This document shows positions 23,343 to 34,412 of a DNA stretch of 64,000 bases, in pieces; the stretch's first letter is position 1; the number at the start of each line of letters is the position of its first letter. The position numbers were made by a program, and so were the translations under genes. Origin of the DNA: Nageia nagi (lineage: Eukaryota; Pinophyta); the NCBI GenBank assembly GCA_050084985.1, contig JBITNC010000001.1, positions 174,964,001-175,028,000 of the forward strand, written 5' to 3'. The notes under the pieces were generated by a model that ran no database searches, had not been told where the DNA came from, and saw only the letters and a program-made list of their open reading frames with translations.

Positions 23343-24269
23343 TCAACATTTTAGTAGTTCTGGATGCTTCTGTAGAAATTTCTCATCTTCCCATGTGGAA
23401 TATTCAGCCATTGCCATATTTTTACTTTCAACCTTCCTTGCCATCCTAAAAACCATCTCTAAGGATGTTGGTTCAAATAGATGCACCTCATGTTGAATTT
23501 TATCCTTTAAGATTCCCATAAAGAGATCCAAAAATCTATCATCTGGTATATCCTTCACTCTAAGACTCAACTTTTGAAATTGTTGAATGTGCTCCATCAC
23601 TGAACCTTCTTGCCTTAGATTTATCAATTGAGTAAAGAAGGAATTATTCTTAACATCCTCATGGTAGGCTATCAGTTCCTCTGTAAAAATGGACCAAGAT
23701 ATAATAGAACCCTTTTTACGTTCACAAAGCCATTGGTACCATACAACCTGCTCAGGCTCTAGATACAAGGATGCAATAGTTACTTTTTGTGATGTTGGTA
23801 CTTGGTGTAGATCAAAAAAGTGCTCCATTTGAAATATCCAAGTGATGGGGTCCCTTCCATCAAACTTCCTCATGTCGATCTTGGGGATTTGGATTTCCCT
23901 TGAGAACCATGCTTGATTACTTCCATCAGTAGAAGCATATCCTCCTGAATTAGGCTTATTAATGAAGGGTTTATCTCCTTGAATAATATCATTATTTACC
24001 TGATAACCCTGGGCCATATCAACATCTTTAGGAATATTTACCTCTGGGTTTTGTATGAGTTGAAAAATCTTTTCCATATATTGATCCATTTTAGTTGCCA
24101 ACTCTTTTGTCAAATCCCTTTTTAATTCCTCCATATCACCCTTTTTTACACACTCTTTAACCAATTCTTCCACTTGGGATATTCGAAAGAATATGTCTTC
24201 ACTTTTTGCCGTAGTCATGGATGAACCCTCTAGAGGTCTAGTTGGTGTAGCAATTTTTTTCGATGGCAT
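23343..24269 (-). CDS. Gag protein of the gag-only LTR element, intact 308 aa
   Basis: This is the only uninterrupted, clearly functional-looking frame in the window. Residues about 25-80 form a charged, coiled-coil-like segment (VEELVKECVKKGDMEELKR). From residue about 120 the Ty3/gypsy capsid domain (Retrotrans_gag) runs in order: FDGRDPITWIFQMEHFF, then ASLYLEPEQVVWYQWLCE, SWSIFTEELIAYHED, QFQKLSLRVKDIPDDRFLDLF. No zinc knuckle is seen at the C terminus, which ends LQKHPELLKC. The protein would assemble particles and package its RNA. The ATG at 24,269 is the first in the frame after the leader. The stop (TGA) lies 29 bp before the LTR, just ahead of the purine tract. Confidence 0.9.
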   Translation of the reverse strand: MPSKKIATPTRPLEGSSMTTAKSEDIFFRISQVEELVKECVKKGDMEELKRDLTKELATKMDQYMEKIFQLIQNPEVNIPKDVDMAQGYQVNNDIIQGDKPFINKPNSGGYASTDGSNQAWFSREIQIPKIDMRKFDGRDPITWIFQMEHFFDLHQVPTSQKVTIASLYLEPEQVVWYQWLCERKKGSIISWSIFTEELIAYHEDVKNNSFFTQLINLRQEGSVMEHIQQFQKLSLRVKDIPDDRFLDLFMGILKDKIQHEVHLFEPTSLEMVFRMARKVESKNMAMAEYSTWEDEKFLQKHPELLKC

Positions 24270-24289
24270 TTTGACTAAGTATTCTAGGG

Positions 24290-24520
24290 GGTCTCCCTAT
24301 ATACGCCAGGTACGTGGGAGCTCAATTCTGTGCTAGTGCTGTCTAATGCACAACCGTTCGAAAAGGGCCCTTGCTAATATACTCGCGGTACGTGAGGGAA
24401 TCCTAAAGGACCTCTCTATATACCATGTACGTGCATGAGCATGATGGCCTCTCTATATACTCAAAGGTACGTGAGAGAATCCAACAGTGGCCTAAGCGAT
24501 ATACTGCGAGTACGTTGTAG
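24290..24520 (-). repeat. Leader repeats of the gag-only element
   Basis: On the plus strand the phrase (A)TATAC, then 3-6 nt, then GTACGT(G) occurs five times: at about 24,299, 24,377, 24,418, 24,455 and 24,498. Most copies are followed by GAGAGAATCC or a related string and are linked by GGCCTCTCT-like spacers. They lie just upstream of the gag start in minus sense. A packaging or translation role is possible but untested. Confidence 0.6.
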
Positions 24521-25307
24521 GAGACCACAATTCCTCGGGATGCAGTGCTGGCAAAGTAACGACAGCTCCTATGTTTAAAGATGCCAGAACACATCTATAC
24601 CTAAAATAATCTACTCTTTCTTTTCTTTCCAATAGCTTATGAATCACCCCAAATAGACCTTCCAATCAAAATATATGCAAATTTAAAGAAATAAATAAAT
24701 AAATTGTACCTTTTTAAATCGTGATTTGGAGACTGTTCTATTATCCAACCTTCCAACTGATGTAAATATGAAATTTCGGCCCTTTAGAGTCTGAAATTTA
24801 TACCTATGGTAGCCTCAGATGTCTTCTTTTCAATGCCACAGATTTCGTCAAATTCTGATAGTCCAAGAGGAAATGACTGCAATTTTCCCAAAATGTGCTG
24901 ATTTTTGGATTTTTTTGAAGAGCGAACTTGTATGAATTGCCTTGTGTCACCTGTTTATTCTCAGACCTTGAAAATTGTAACAGATAAACTTTAGTATATA
25001 ACCTAACCAATACAATAGGTTTCACCTATTTTGGAGCTGTAAAACTTCAGATATACCCTTTTTAGCTAGAACACCTGTTTCAGACCTGCTTTTGCGACTA
25101 GTCACAAACCTTAACTTCCCCTGAGTGTAACTTAAAAAATATAGCGAATTAGGAGTTGAAATTTTAACCGAAACTTCTTCGTTATGTCTTAAAAAAACCC
25201 AATAAATTTGAAAATCTGAATCCTCCCGAAAAAAAATTGGTAGCGAAAATGCCACGATGACTAGTTTTGAGCTGTGAAACCCTAGAATCGTCTGCTCTGG
25301 TACCAAA

Positions 25308-25627
25308 TGTTATGAACAAAGTTCCCAAAATAGCATAAAATCACCAAAGAGAGAGCTCAACGCATTGAATAAGAGATAAAATCTGTAATAAGCCACTTCG
25401 AGGGGGCAACCTCCTTTGTAATAAGCCACTTCGAGGGGGCAACCTCCTTTACATCACATCAATTACACAACAATAGACATCTTCAAATGATAATACCTCC
25501 TTAGTATATATAGGAGTCCAAGGGGTGCCACTACAATGAAAGGACACTAGCCGACATACAATAATAATGTAAGGAAATAATAATAACCATAGCCGACCTA
25601 ACAATAATAATGTATAGGGACCTAACA
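25308..25627 (-). repeat. 5' LTR of the gag-only element
   Basis: It is identical to 22,994-23,313, including the 33-bp duplication (25,385-25,450) and the TATA box (about 25,511-25,520). In minus sense this copy supplies the promoter for gag; the primer-binding site abuts it at 25,307. Confidence 0.95.
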
Positions 25628-26089
25628 GAGAGTGATAGTCAAACATTCTAAGGTATTTGAAAGCAAATGCTGCATCAAAAGAACAAAGGAAAATCTTGGT
25701 AAATTTGAGCACAGAGTAGATGAAGGTATTTTCCTTGACTATTTGACGAAGAGCAAAGCATACAAGTGTTACAACAAAAGACTAAAGAAAATTATTGACA
25801 ATGTTGATGTTAAGGTTGATGAGCAGTGAGTTACCAAAAAGCAATGACGGAAATTTTCCCATTTATGAAGAGACCATTCAAGCGGAAAAGTAAGAGGAAA
25901 AACATGAGCAAGCGAAAAGTGATTCAAAAAAAGAGGAAACATATGAAAATAAAGAAAAGAACAAGAAATCTAAATCCACAACCTGGCAAAAAAGATCATC
26001 ATGAAGAACAAATAATTGGAGATCCCAAAGTTGGTGTTCAGACAAGAACAAAAATTGTTAAAACTATCTCTCTTTTATCCAACATATAA
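25628..26089 (+). pseudogene. C1 integrase, 3' part and linker
   Basis: This continues the C1 integrase after the insertion. HLKVFESKCCIKR is the usual LRVFGSxxY segment, then FEHRVDEGIFLDYLTKSKAYKCYN is the copia K-x-x-x-G-I-F-L-G-Y-x-x-x-S-K-A-Y-[RK] motif (about 25,705-25,775). A Lys-rich linker follows to about 26,089. Stops and frameshifts are present at about 25,827. Confidence 0.8.
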
Positions 26090-26099
26090 CCTAAAAATG

Positions 26100-27608
26100 T
26101 TCCTCAGGCAAGTCAAGATGAAGGTTGGGTACAAGCAATGAATGAAGAATTAGATCATATTGAGAAAAACAAGACTTGGGAGTTAGTACCAAGACCCGCA
26201 ATCAACAATGTGATCAGTACCAAATGGGGTATTTCAAAACAAATTGAATGAAGATGGACAAGTAGTTAGGAAGAAAGCAAGATTAGTATGCAAAGGATAT
26301 GCACAAGTTGAAGTTATTGATTTCGAGGAAACCTTTGCTCTTGTGGTTATATTAGAGGCAATTGGAATGTTTCATGCTTTGATAGTATATAAGAATTTCA
26401 AGGTCTACTAGATGGATGTAAAGTTTATATTTTTGAATGGGAAACTTGAAGAAGAGGTTTATATTGAGCAGATAGACAATTTTCAGTTAGGAAATGATCT
26501 TAACATGGTGTGCAAGTTAAAGAAAGCATTATATGGTTTGATATGATTCAAGGCTTGATGCTTATCTCCATCACCAAAACTTCAAGAAATGTGCAGTTGA
26601 TAGCAATTTGTACATTAAATCTGGAAATGGTAATCAAATTATTATTGTTGTATATGTAGATGACATTATTTTTGGGGGTTGCAAGGATGAATTATGCAAA
26701 GACTTCTCCAATAAGATGTAAAAATAATTTGAAATATATATGATAGGTTAGCTTGCATATTTTCTTAGTTTGCAAGTTAATCAGTTGAAAAATGGTATAT
26801 TCATTTCACAAATCAAGTATGTGAAAAACAAATGTTGAAAAAGTTTACAATGGAATATGACAAGCTGGTTAGCACTCCCATGACGATAGGTTGCAAGCTA
26901 AGCAAGAATGAAAAATCCCCATCTATTGATCAAACTATGTACGGATCAATGATTTACAACTTATTATATTTGACAACCACTAGACCTAACATATTACATG
27001 TAGTGTGCATGGTGGCACGATTTTAGGCTAATCCCAAGGAGACTCATGTGACAACAGTGAAGAGGAATTTTCAGTACCTCAAAGGCATAATGGATTATGG
27101 TATGTAGTATCCAAAAGGGAAGGAATTCACACTTATTGCTTATTTAGATGCAAATTGGGTAGGTTTTGTTGATGACAGGAAGATCATCAATGGATGTGCA
27201 TTTTACTTGGGTGACAATCTTGTGGCATGGCATAGTACAAAGAAGGAATCCATTTCTTTGTCCACAACAGAGGAAAAATACATAGCAACAACATCGTGTT
27301 GTACATAGGTACTATGGATGAAACAAATGATAAAGGACCTTGGTATTCATATCAATAAGTCCATTTCAGTGTTATGTGATAATACAAGTGCAATCAATAT
27401 CTCAAAGAACTCAATAATGCATTCTTGCACAAAGCATATTGCTATTTGGTACTATTTCTTGAAGGAAAAAGTTGCTAAAGGAGAGGTTAAGTTGGAGTTT
27501 GTTCTAACAACAAAGCAAGTAGCAAACATCATCACCAAACCATTGCATAAGGACATGTTTGAGTACTTTTGCAAGAAATTGAGAGTGGTCACACTTCCCA
27601 AGCATTGA
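26100..27608 (+). pseudogene. C1 reverse transcriptase and RNase H
   Basis: The RT reads NKTWELVPRPA (26,168), then KARLVCKGYAQVEVIDFEET (26,276), MDVKFIFLNGKLEEEVYIEQ (26,412) and a Y-V-D-D box at about 26,653 (VYVDDIIFGG). RNase H follows from about 26,830: STPMTIGCKLSKNE, YLTTTRPNILHVVC, then AYLDANWVGFVDDRK, HSTKKESISLSTTEEKYIA and CDNTSAINISKN, ending TKPLHKDMFEYF at 27,575. Stops (for example 26,409, 27,024, 27,106, 27,307) and frameshifts at about 26,230 and 26,545 make it non-functional. The order confirms copia. Confidence 0.9.
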
Positions 27609-27730
27609 TTAGCTCTTGAGACCACATTCTTAGGTGGAGCATTTTTGTCTTTGTTTATCTTTTTGCTACTATTTATGATGATTTTTGCTAAGCATGTACT
27701 AATTTTTTCTTGAGAATGTTATGTATGGAC

Positions 27731-27840
27731 TTAGGGGGAGTTTGTAGGCAACCCTTTGGTCTTACTGTCAAGGGGGGGGGGGTGGGGGGAAAGAGTTACA
27801 AATTTGTGCATGTTTTGCCAACAATTTCAAAGGGGGAGAT
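27731..27840 (+). promoter_or_regulatory. C1 repeated polypurine tracts
   Basis: Three purine tracts precede the 3' LTR: TTAGGGGGAG (27,731), a long G run of 11, then GGTGGGGGGAAAGAG (27,771-27,795), and AAAGGGGGAGA ending at 27,839, next to the LTR start. Multiplied tracts are a described Sirevirus trait. The last one is the likely plus-strand primer site. Confidence 0.65.
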
Positions 27841-28239
27841 TGTTGAGCAAGGTGCAACAACAATGTTGTTATTGTTGTCAACACATTATTATGGACGTAT
27901 TCAAGGCTTGCATGGTAATTTTTAGTGTGTTTCAATGTGTAAAGTTGCAAAAACTATCAAAAGTTGTCAAAAAATTGCAAATGGTGCAAAAATTGTTCAT
28001 ACATGCTTATTTGGATATATTTGATGCTTATGAGGATGTTTTTGATGTTTGGGTGAAGTTGTTACATGTTTGTGCAAATTTGCAAAAGTTGCAAAAATCA
28101 TCAAGAAGTTGTCAAAATTGCAAAAGTTGTCAACAAGGAACAAAAGTTGCAAATCTTGCTTCTATGTGCTAATGGACTATGTTGTATGGTCCAACATATC
28201 TTTTGAAACCTCATTTGTCAATTGGAAGTGAAGTTGCAT
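27841..28239 (+). repeat. C1 3' LTR, truncated
   Basis: It starts TGTTGAGCAAGGTGCA and follows the 5' LTR for about 400 bp, up to GGAAGTGAAGTTG. After that the sequences part abruptly (28,239 against 18,236). About 1.9 kb of LTR is missing, so a later insertion or deletion removed it. Confidence 0.8.
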
Positions 28240-30340
28240 CTGATGAGCCCAAGCCGTTGACTCATGCTCAAACGCACATTAGGAGAGGGATGTTTTCCTT
28301 GAAGCTCTGGATCTCACCAATCAAGCACACAATTACACAATAAACCCAACATTTAGCTATAATTAGTAGAAATGAAGCAAATACTCATCAAAAATATACA
28401 AATACCCACCATAGGGTGTAAGGAAGCCAAAATACAAATTATCAATGCAAAATACACTTCCAGATTCAGTGTCTAAGAATAAAGAGACAATTGAAAATAA
28501 TGACAACACATAATGTGATTGAATTACGGAATAAGAGAACCACAATTAAAATATCTTCAATGAGAGTGTTATAGCAATGGTATTTTTGGTACCTAAGGAG
28601 CTTAAACTAGGGTTGCCTCCAATAGGGTTATTGTATTGCAACAGTAGCAAGGCCAAGCCTAGGGTTTCCTTATGTCTCAATGATGGAACAACCAAAGTTC
28701 CTCTCTTGAATAGCTAGAGTAAGCAAGAGGCTAGCCATCAATCACCTCAAGAACTCAAATGCAAACTAGCGCCTACAAGTAGCAAAGATAGAGTTCTCAC
28801 TCTCAATTCGATAGAAGGGGGTTTAATAATAAATTCAACATATCTCATGTATTCTATGAGTTCTTTTATAGGCGAGGTGGTTCATCTTCTAATATCAAGT
28901 TAAGTTGATCTAACGACGTACAAGAGTGATCCGTGTGCTCACAATGCCAATGTCCAAGATAGGATGACTTGGGATGAGAGTAATCACATTCAAGGGTCAA
29001 TAATGCCAACGTTGGATAAGGGGAGTCTTCCATGTGCCTCGGTGTCAATGCCACTTGCTAGTAACCTCCAAGGATGAGACATGAGGCCTTGGTATGCCCA
29101 TAAGCTCAACATGGGGTCTTGATATGCTCACAAGCCCAATGTCCAAGTGGGGAAGTTGTTTGATGTCTTGGGATGCCAAATGTACCACGTCCAAGCATAG
29201 GAGTCTTCATGGTGCCTCATGATCGATGTTATCTACCAGGTGCATGATCTACCTTGAGAGGGGAGCATTAATGCTAAAAGGACCATTTAATTGCAATATT
29301 ACAATAATCAAGGCTCTAATATGCAATGCCCCAAATTAGGTTGGTAATATTGCATTTACAGTTAAAAATGGTCTTGGTATCACCAATACAACATTATGAA
29401 CATGATTACGACTACCATTAATTACAAATATGGAAATTACATACGAATCACACCTAGATAAACTAAATTACTATTTCTCATCCCTAGAGGACATATGTCA
29501 CTCTCAAATGAGAGTCAACAATGGATTTTCGTGCGTAGATGATATGATTAGATTGGCCTGATGAATGAACTTCCAAGTGCCATAACTCCTTCGTTTCTTG
29601 ATGAAACCTAGTTGGATAACCTGTCAAAATGATTGATAAGAGGTCCCCATTCCATTCCAAGTGTTGAAATGTCCATTTATGGATTGTAGAAGATGAAATC
29701 CCCTTGAAACAAAAAATGACTAAAACTTTACAAATTGGGGATATTACAAATTTACCCCTCCAATATTGTTTGTCCCCAAGCAATGCAAAGACATTCTCTA
29801 GGTTGATAATGTCCCAATTTGCTCTTGAAAGGAATTCTTCCTATTTCTGTTGCACTATTTTGATTGCAAATCCATCTTGCCATGGTGGTACTCTAGGTGC
29901 TATTTCCTTGTTAATAGCAATGGAATATAGTGTCACCAAACTGAATATGAACAAATGGAAAGGAATGTTTCTTAGTTATGATTTCTCATAAATAGTAGTG
30001 GAATAAATGTACCAAATTGAAATGTATTCATGCCAAAATATTTTTAAGTTGCCTTCATGATGTCTTATGTTTTCATATGCCACTGAACTGTGTGAAAACA
30101 AGTCCGAGTGTGGATGATCAATAGTGGAATAACCATTCCAAACTAATACTAATGCTCCTCTAAGTATCTCAAATCTGTTTTTGATGTCCTCCACACGTCC
30201 AAGTTCTCTATATTGATATTCACCATTTGCAAACAAACAGTAGAAAACAAGATATTCACCCTTATCAACTCAAGAATCTTCCCTATGTAAGAAAGTCACC
30301 TCATCCTTCCATTCTTATGATAAATCTGTGTTCAAAAGCC
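28240..30340 (-). repeat. LTR-like minus-strand segment
   Basis: No protein signature is present. On the minus strand a TATA box (TATAAAAG, 28,863-28,870) is followed by a long leader-like stretch. A sequence at about 28,300-28,318 (TTGGTGAGATCCAGAGC in minus sense) could be a decayed primer-binding site. Upstream of the TATA box, words such as CCCAAGTCATCC and TTGGACATTGG recur about every 60 bp (28,940-29,210). The combination looks like an LTR reading left, but no partner LTR is in the window. Its left edge is the truncation point of C1. Confidence 0.4.
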
Positions 30341-31376
30341 ATAATTGAAACTTAGCAAAGCATGAATCACGACCAACTTGATCCTTAGATTCAAACTTAA
30401 ACAATGTTTCAATTTAAACATAAATCATGATCGTCTTGATCCTTTGATTTACATTGAAACAATGTTCATGAAAAATATTATCCAACAATAGCATACTTCC
30501 TATGCTTATGTGGACTTATCATCTTTAGAGGGGTTGTCAAGTCATTCTTGGTAATATCATTTTCTAATATACCTTGATAAAAGTAGTAGAAACCTTTTCA
30601 TCAAGATCAAACTTAATCCAAAGCATTCTAACAATACAATTAGTTACCAATATCACTTAATAATCACACATCAATGTTGATGACAAACAAGTTCTAAGAT
30701 CAATATTTTTACCTGTTCTCAAATTAATACCATCCATGGTCTAAGCATCATCAATTACTTATCTTAGAAAGAGATCCTATTTCATTTTCTTGTCATCACT
30801 TAGTAATTTATTGTACAATTGTTCTAAGTGCATGATTCTATTTTATTTTATTAAAACCTTAATATCTAGAAGCATACTTTACTTTGTCTTCTTTTCTAGA
30901 TATTCCTAGCAAAATCAATTCAAACATTCAATTAAATATTTAAATGTGTAGCAAACAGTAAATCTAGATCATATTCAACTTGTTCTCGATTTCTAGATTT
31001 ACATAAAAGGTCATATTAAACATTTATTGAATGTTTGAAAGAAAGTTTAAAGTTATTTTATATTATGTATTTAAATATATAATATAATATTATTTTCATA
31101 GACTTCTAAATTTCATTAAATAGTCATTAAATCTTTAATTAATTAGATACAATTTTCTTATTTGCTCCAATACTTAAAAATATAACTTTTTTTAAAATAT
31201 TCCTAGCAAATCTATGTTCTTATGACATTCATTATATTTTTTATACGTTCTCATTTGCTCTAATATTTTAAAATAAATTTATTCTTATATATTTGAAGCA
31301 AATCTATTATATCTCAGTCAACATCAATAATAACTTTACAAATCCCAAATTTTATAATTATCTTCATCTTTATAAT
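30340..31376. repeat. AT-rich repeat, segment A part 1
   Basis: It is collinear with 62,250-63,060 and then 63,327-63,545, starting TTAGCAAAGCATGAATCAC, at roughly 85-90% identity. It has no coding frame. Inside, the words TCTAGATAATCnTAGCAAA and AAACATTTATTGAAT recur at about 110-130 bp, suggesting an old tandem origin. At 31,140-31,152 it holds TAATTAGATACAA, the empty target of the SINE found in segment B. G1 interrupts it at 31,377. Confidence 0.8.
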
Positions 31377-31965
31377 TGTTAACACCTAAAAAAGAATTTT
31401 AATATAATTAAAATACCCTTGTAGCTATTTGTAATAATTTATTTATTTAAATGATTTATTACTCTTTTCATTATGGACACTTATTTACCTTTATGTTTTA
31501 TGATAACAAGTTGGCTCGCATCACCATAAGTCCAAGGAAGAGCCTTGGTACTAGACTTACTATCTATAAAGGTAAGTGGAAGGGTTGTGCATGAGAAATT
31601 ATTACATGATTTGGAATCTTTGATAGGTGGTAATATACTTGTGTCATTCTTGAACAATATTTCTCAACGTCATCTATCATATCTAGATTTTGTTATGCAC
31701 CTAGCTCTACATTTTTACAATCTTTTGAACCCATTTGTGCATGATATTCTGAGCCTTGAAGGTGTGACGAGGACATCGAGCAAAAGGAAAGGTGAATTGG
31801 AATAGTAACCAAACGATTTTGTTGGGATCCTAGCACCGTCACTAGGTTGAGGTCATATTGGTAGCTCTTTTTTCGGAGAAGCTCATTTCTCCCATCTCGA
31901 TCAGATATATCTTTCATTCATCATTACAGGGAAAGTACAAGTTGTATCTTTCGTTAATCCAGTTT
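31377..31965 (+). repeat. G1 5' LTR, 3' end deleted
   Basis: It aligns with 42,833-43,400 from TGTTAACACCT to the AAAGTACAAGTTGTATCTT block, with many substitutions. It then departs and runs straight into gag-derived sequence, so the LTR end and PBS were deleted. Confidence 0.8.
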
Positions 31966-31992
31966 CATAGGTTAAAATAATTCTCTTTAGAT

Positions 31993-33130
31993 CATTCGTC
32001 ATGGCATTGTTCATAAGTTGGTTAAAAAAGATGAGTGTATGGTGGAAATAAGAAAATTGAAGTATGATAATCTACCAAAAGATCTAAAAAAGTCATATCC
32101 AAAGAAGAAAGATAGACATCTCTAAGTAGTTGAGGGGGTCCATACATTGAGTGGCGATGCTCCAAGAGAGAATAATGAAAAGGATGATTTATGACTCCCT
32201 CTTCCCCCTAAGGTCATGTACAAAGATTGTCTACAGTGAGGATTGATTAAACCAAGTCCAATACAAGAGCTAGGAGAAGATGATTCAAAGACAAAATGGT
32301 ACAATGAAAAATATTTATTATCTTTATCATCAAGTTAAAGGGCATAGGACTAATGGATGTATTGCATTAAGGAAAAATCTACAAAAACTTATTGATAGTG
32401 GTAAAATCAATTATAATCCAAATGATAATGATGATTGTTATGAATCTAGTGAAGATGGTTTTCAAGTCAATAACATTTGTGCCAATATACCCTACGAACA
32501 TCTGTCAATAATGTCACATTCAAAACATGATCAAGATGAAATAAGTATGTTCAAGTTACAATCTCTTTTATGCATAGAGAAGCTTTCTTACAGATTATGT
32601 AGAATATGAATATATACTCTCATGTTTCAGCATAGGAATTGTCACAAATAACAAAAATTACCTTTCCAAATATTGAAGTACCAAACAAAGAAAATGAGAA
32701 AGATCATGAAGAACCAATTGAGCAAAAAGAACAAGAATAGGTTGCAAATATTGATACAAACTTTGGGGTAAGTAAATTGGAGGATATCAGAGTTCAAGAA
32801 GAGTTTTTGAGGTTCAAAAGTATGTAGAGTTCAAAAGAAATTGAGCGATGATGCTTAAAAGAGGAACCCCAACAACATCGCTCTAAAAAATGTTGTCAAT
32901 TGCAAAACGAAAAAAGTTTAGGAGGTCATATATATGGAGATAAATGAAAAAAGTGAATCGATATTACCAGAATCAGTTACAACATTTTCAAAATGTCCTA
33001 AGAAGTTGAAGTGCAAAAACAAGTTAAAAAAAAGAATAAACAATAATAGGAAAATACCAAAGTGTGAAGAAAAATGTAAAGATAATGTTGTACAAATTTT
33101 TATGATAGGTTTACATTCTATACAATAAGG
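31993..33130 (+). pseudogene. G1 gag C-terminal relic
   Basis: The frame HKLVKKDECMVEIRKLKYDN aligns with the G2 gag segment YKLLEKEKVLVKLGLVKYGN. After a Lys-rich linker and a Pro/Leu patch (LIKPSPIQELGEDD), the zinc-knuckle-like region reads KGHRTNGCIALRKNLQKLIDSG (32,339-32,404). Its G2 counterpart is KGHATNGCGNLRYRIQKLIEDG. Stops (32,124, 32,190, 32,238) and a frameshift are present. From 32,640 to 33,130 only short acidic and basic frames remain (EVPNKENEKDHEEPIEQKEQ), perhaps the spacer before protease. No active site is found. Confidence 0.75.
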
Positions 33131-33262
33131 TAAGCCTATCACTCTTGTATTCAAGGATATTGCTGCTCCTCTACAATTCTTGGGGGCAAAAGGTCCCTCA
33201 ATTCAAAGGTAAGTTTATGTATTATTCTCTAATTTGATCTTTACGGTTCATTTAATTATTCT

Positions 33263-33438
33263 TCCCTTAGGTACTTGGGGCAATAAGTACTTGATGATTC
33301 TTATCACCCGTTGGGTACTTTGGGTAATAAATACTTAATGATTCTTCTCATTCCTTGGGTACTTGGGGTAATAAGTACTAGATGATTTTCATCCCTTAGG
33401 TACTTGGGGAAATAAGTACCATGATGATTCTCTTTTAT
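33263..33438 (+). repeat. 44-bp tandem repeat, 4 copies
   Basis: Units start at 33,263, 33,307, 33,351 and 33,393 with CCCTTAGGTACTTGGGG, followed by AATAAGTACTTGATGATTC. Two copies have small changes. The array lies in the non-coding part of G1. Confidence 0.85.
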
Positions 33439-33439
33439 G

Positions 33440-34412
33440 ATGATCCTTCCAGTTTATTCTTCATGATGTTGATCCTTATACTTTGATAATTATATGATAA
33501 TCCTATGATATAAGATAACAAATTTTTCTATGAGATATATATGTGTGAAATTTTTTGTTGTTTTATGATAAATGTAGGTAATTTTCTTTGTGATGTTTGA
33601 GTGATGTCGCTCCATACATAGTGATGATGCTCCGTTCGTAAAAGGTAAAATGAAATTGTTTTGATGTCATCAAATGGGTAAGTGTAGGTAACATTTGCTT
33701 ATTCCTTATTCGTTGGTTAATGATGAACAGATAGGTACACATGTAAATGTGTATTTGATTTCTTACGATATTTGATAATTGGTAAGTTCTCTTAATTATG
33801 GCAATTTGGTAATGATTGAATGATGTTAATGAACAATTATATTCATGTTTGGAAGTTAATCTTAGCAAATGAATACAATTTTGAAGTGTATGTCCAAGAT
33901 ATCTTTGTTGATTACTTGAAAATGTTTAAAAGATACTTTTTCATATTATTTATTATTTCTTTGCTTTCCTTAACTAAACCTGCAGGAAATTATGTGAGAA
34001 ATCCCAACGAGGCAACTAGGTTTTGAGGGATGCCGTCGTGTTATTGAAAATTTTCATATTCCATAAATTATATTTTGCATATCATGCTTATCATATAATA
34101 TCTATCATACATTATTTATCATTATTATCATATGATGTTTTGCCATATCATCAGATGTAAAATGTTTAACATATCATATGCTTATCATATATTGCTTCAT
34201 ATCATGCTTATCATTGGCTTCTTTGTAAGGGAGGGACAACCTTATCAAAATCCATGGAAACATGGTGGCTTGGGAATCCCAACTTATCACATAAATTGGT
34301 AATCTATCTTCATACTCTTGGTGAGTAAGTCACCAAGGAAAAATTTGATATCTTATTCTTTACATGCTTACATATCTTATGATTTTTAATGTCTATATTT
34401 GAGATATCTTGC
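33440..34412. other. Non-coding G1 interior with ATCATATG-rich stretches
   Basis: No gene is seen. From about 34,065 to 34,215 words such as ATCATGCTTATCATAT recur without a strict period. They echo the TTATCATGCTTATGAG core of the large G2 array. The segment ends with CTTGC, the G2 target duplication (34,408-34,412). Confidence 0.5.

Larger units (their letters stand above)
22994..25627 (-). mobile_element. Young gag-only LTR retrotransposon (TR-GAG type), 2,634 bp
   Basis: Two 320-bp LTRs that I find identical base for base flank a 1,994-bp interior. The TSD GAGAG is exact (22,989-22,993 and 25,628-25,632), and the interrupted C1 integrase reads on across the join. On the minus strand the order is LTR, PBS TTTGGTACCAGAGC (25,294-25,307), a leader of about 1 kb, one intact gag of 308 aa, the purine tract GAAGGAGAGGGGC, LTR. 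No protease, RT or integrase exists, so it must be mobilised by proteins from a partner element. Identical LTRs imply recent transposition (LTRs are identical at insertion). Confidence 0.95.
17823..28239 (+). mobile_element. C1: Ty1/copia element, Sirevirus-like, decayed, split by a younger insertion
   Basis: The order of parts is LTR, primer-binding site, gag, protease, integrase, RT, RNase H, purine tracts, LTR: the copia order, with integrase before RT. Both LTRs begin TGTTGAGCAAGGTGCA. The extended gag with a coiled-coil tail, a very long LTR and repeated purine-rich tracts before the 3' LTR point to the Sirevirus (SIRE/Maximus) lineage. Many stops and frameshifts make it defective. A 2,634-bp element inserted in the integrase at 22,994. 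The 3' LTR is cut short at about 28,239, so the right TSD cannot be read. Confidence 0.85.

Noticed and set aside
22994-25627. Assembly duplication as the source of the identical 320-bp repeats
   Set aside because: The exact TSD, PBS, purine tract and the rejoined C1 integrase frame fit a real insertion better; read-level data were not available to exclude it fully.
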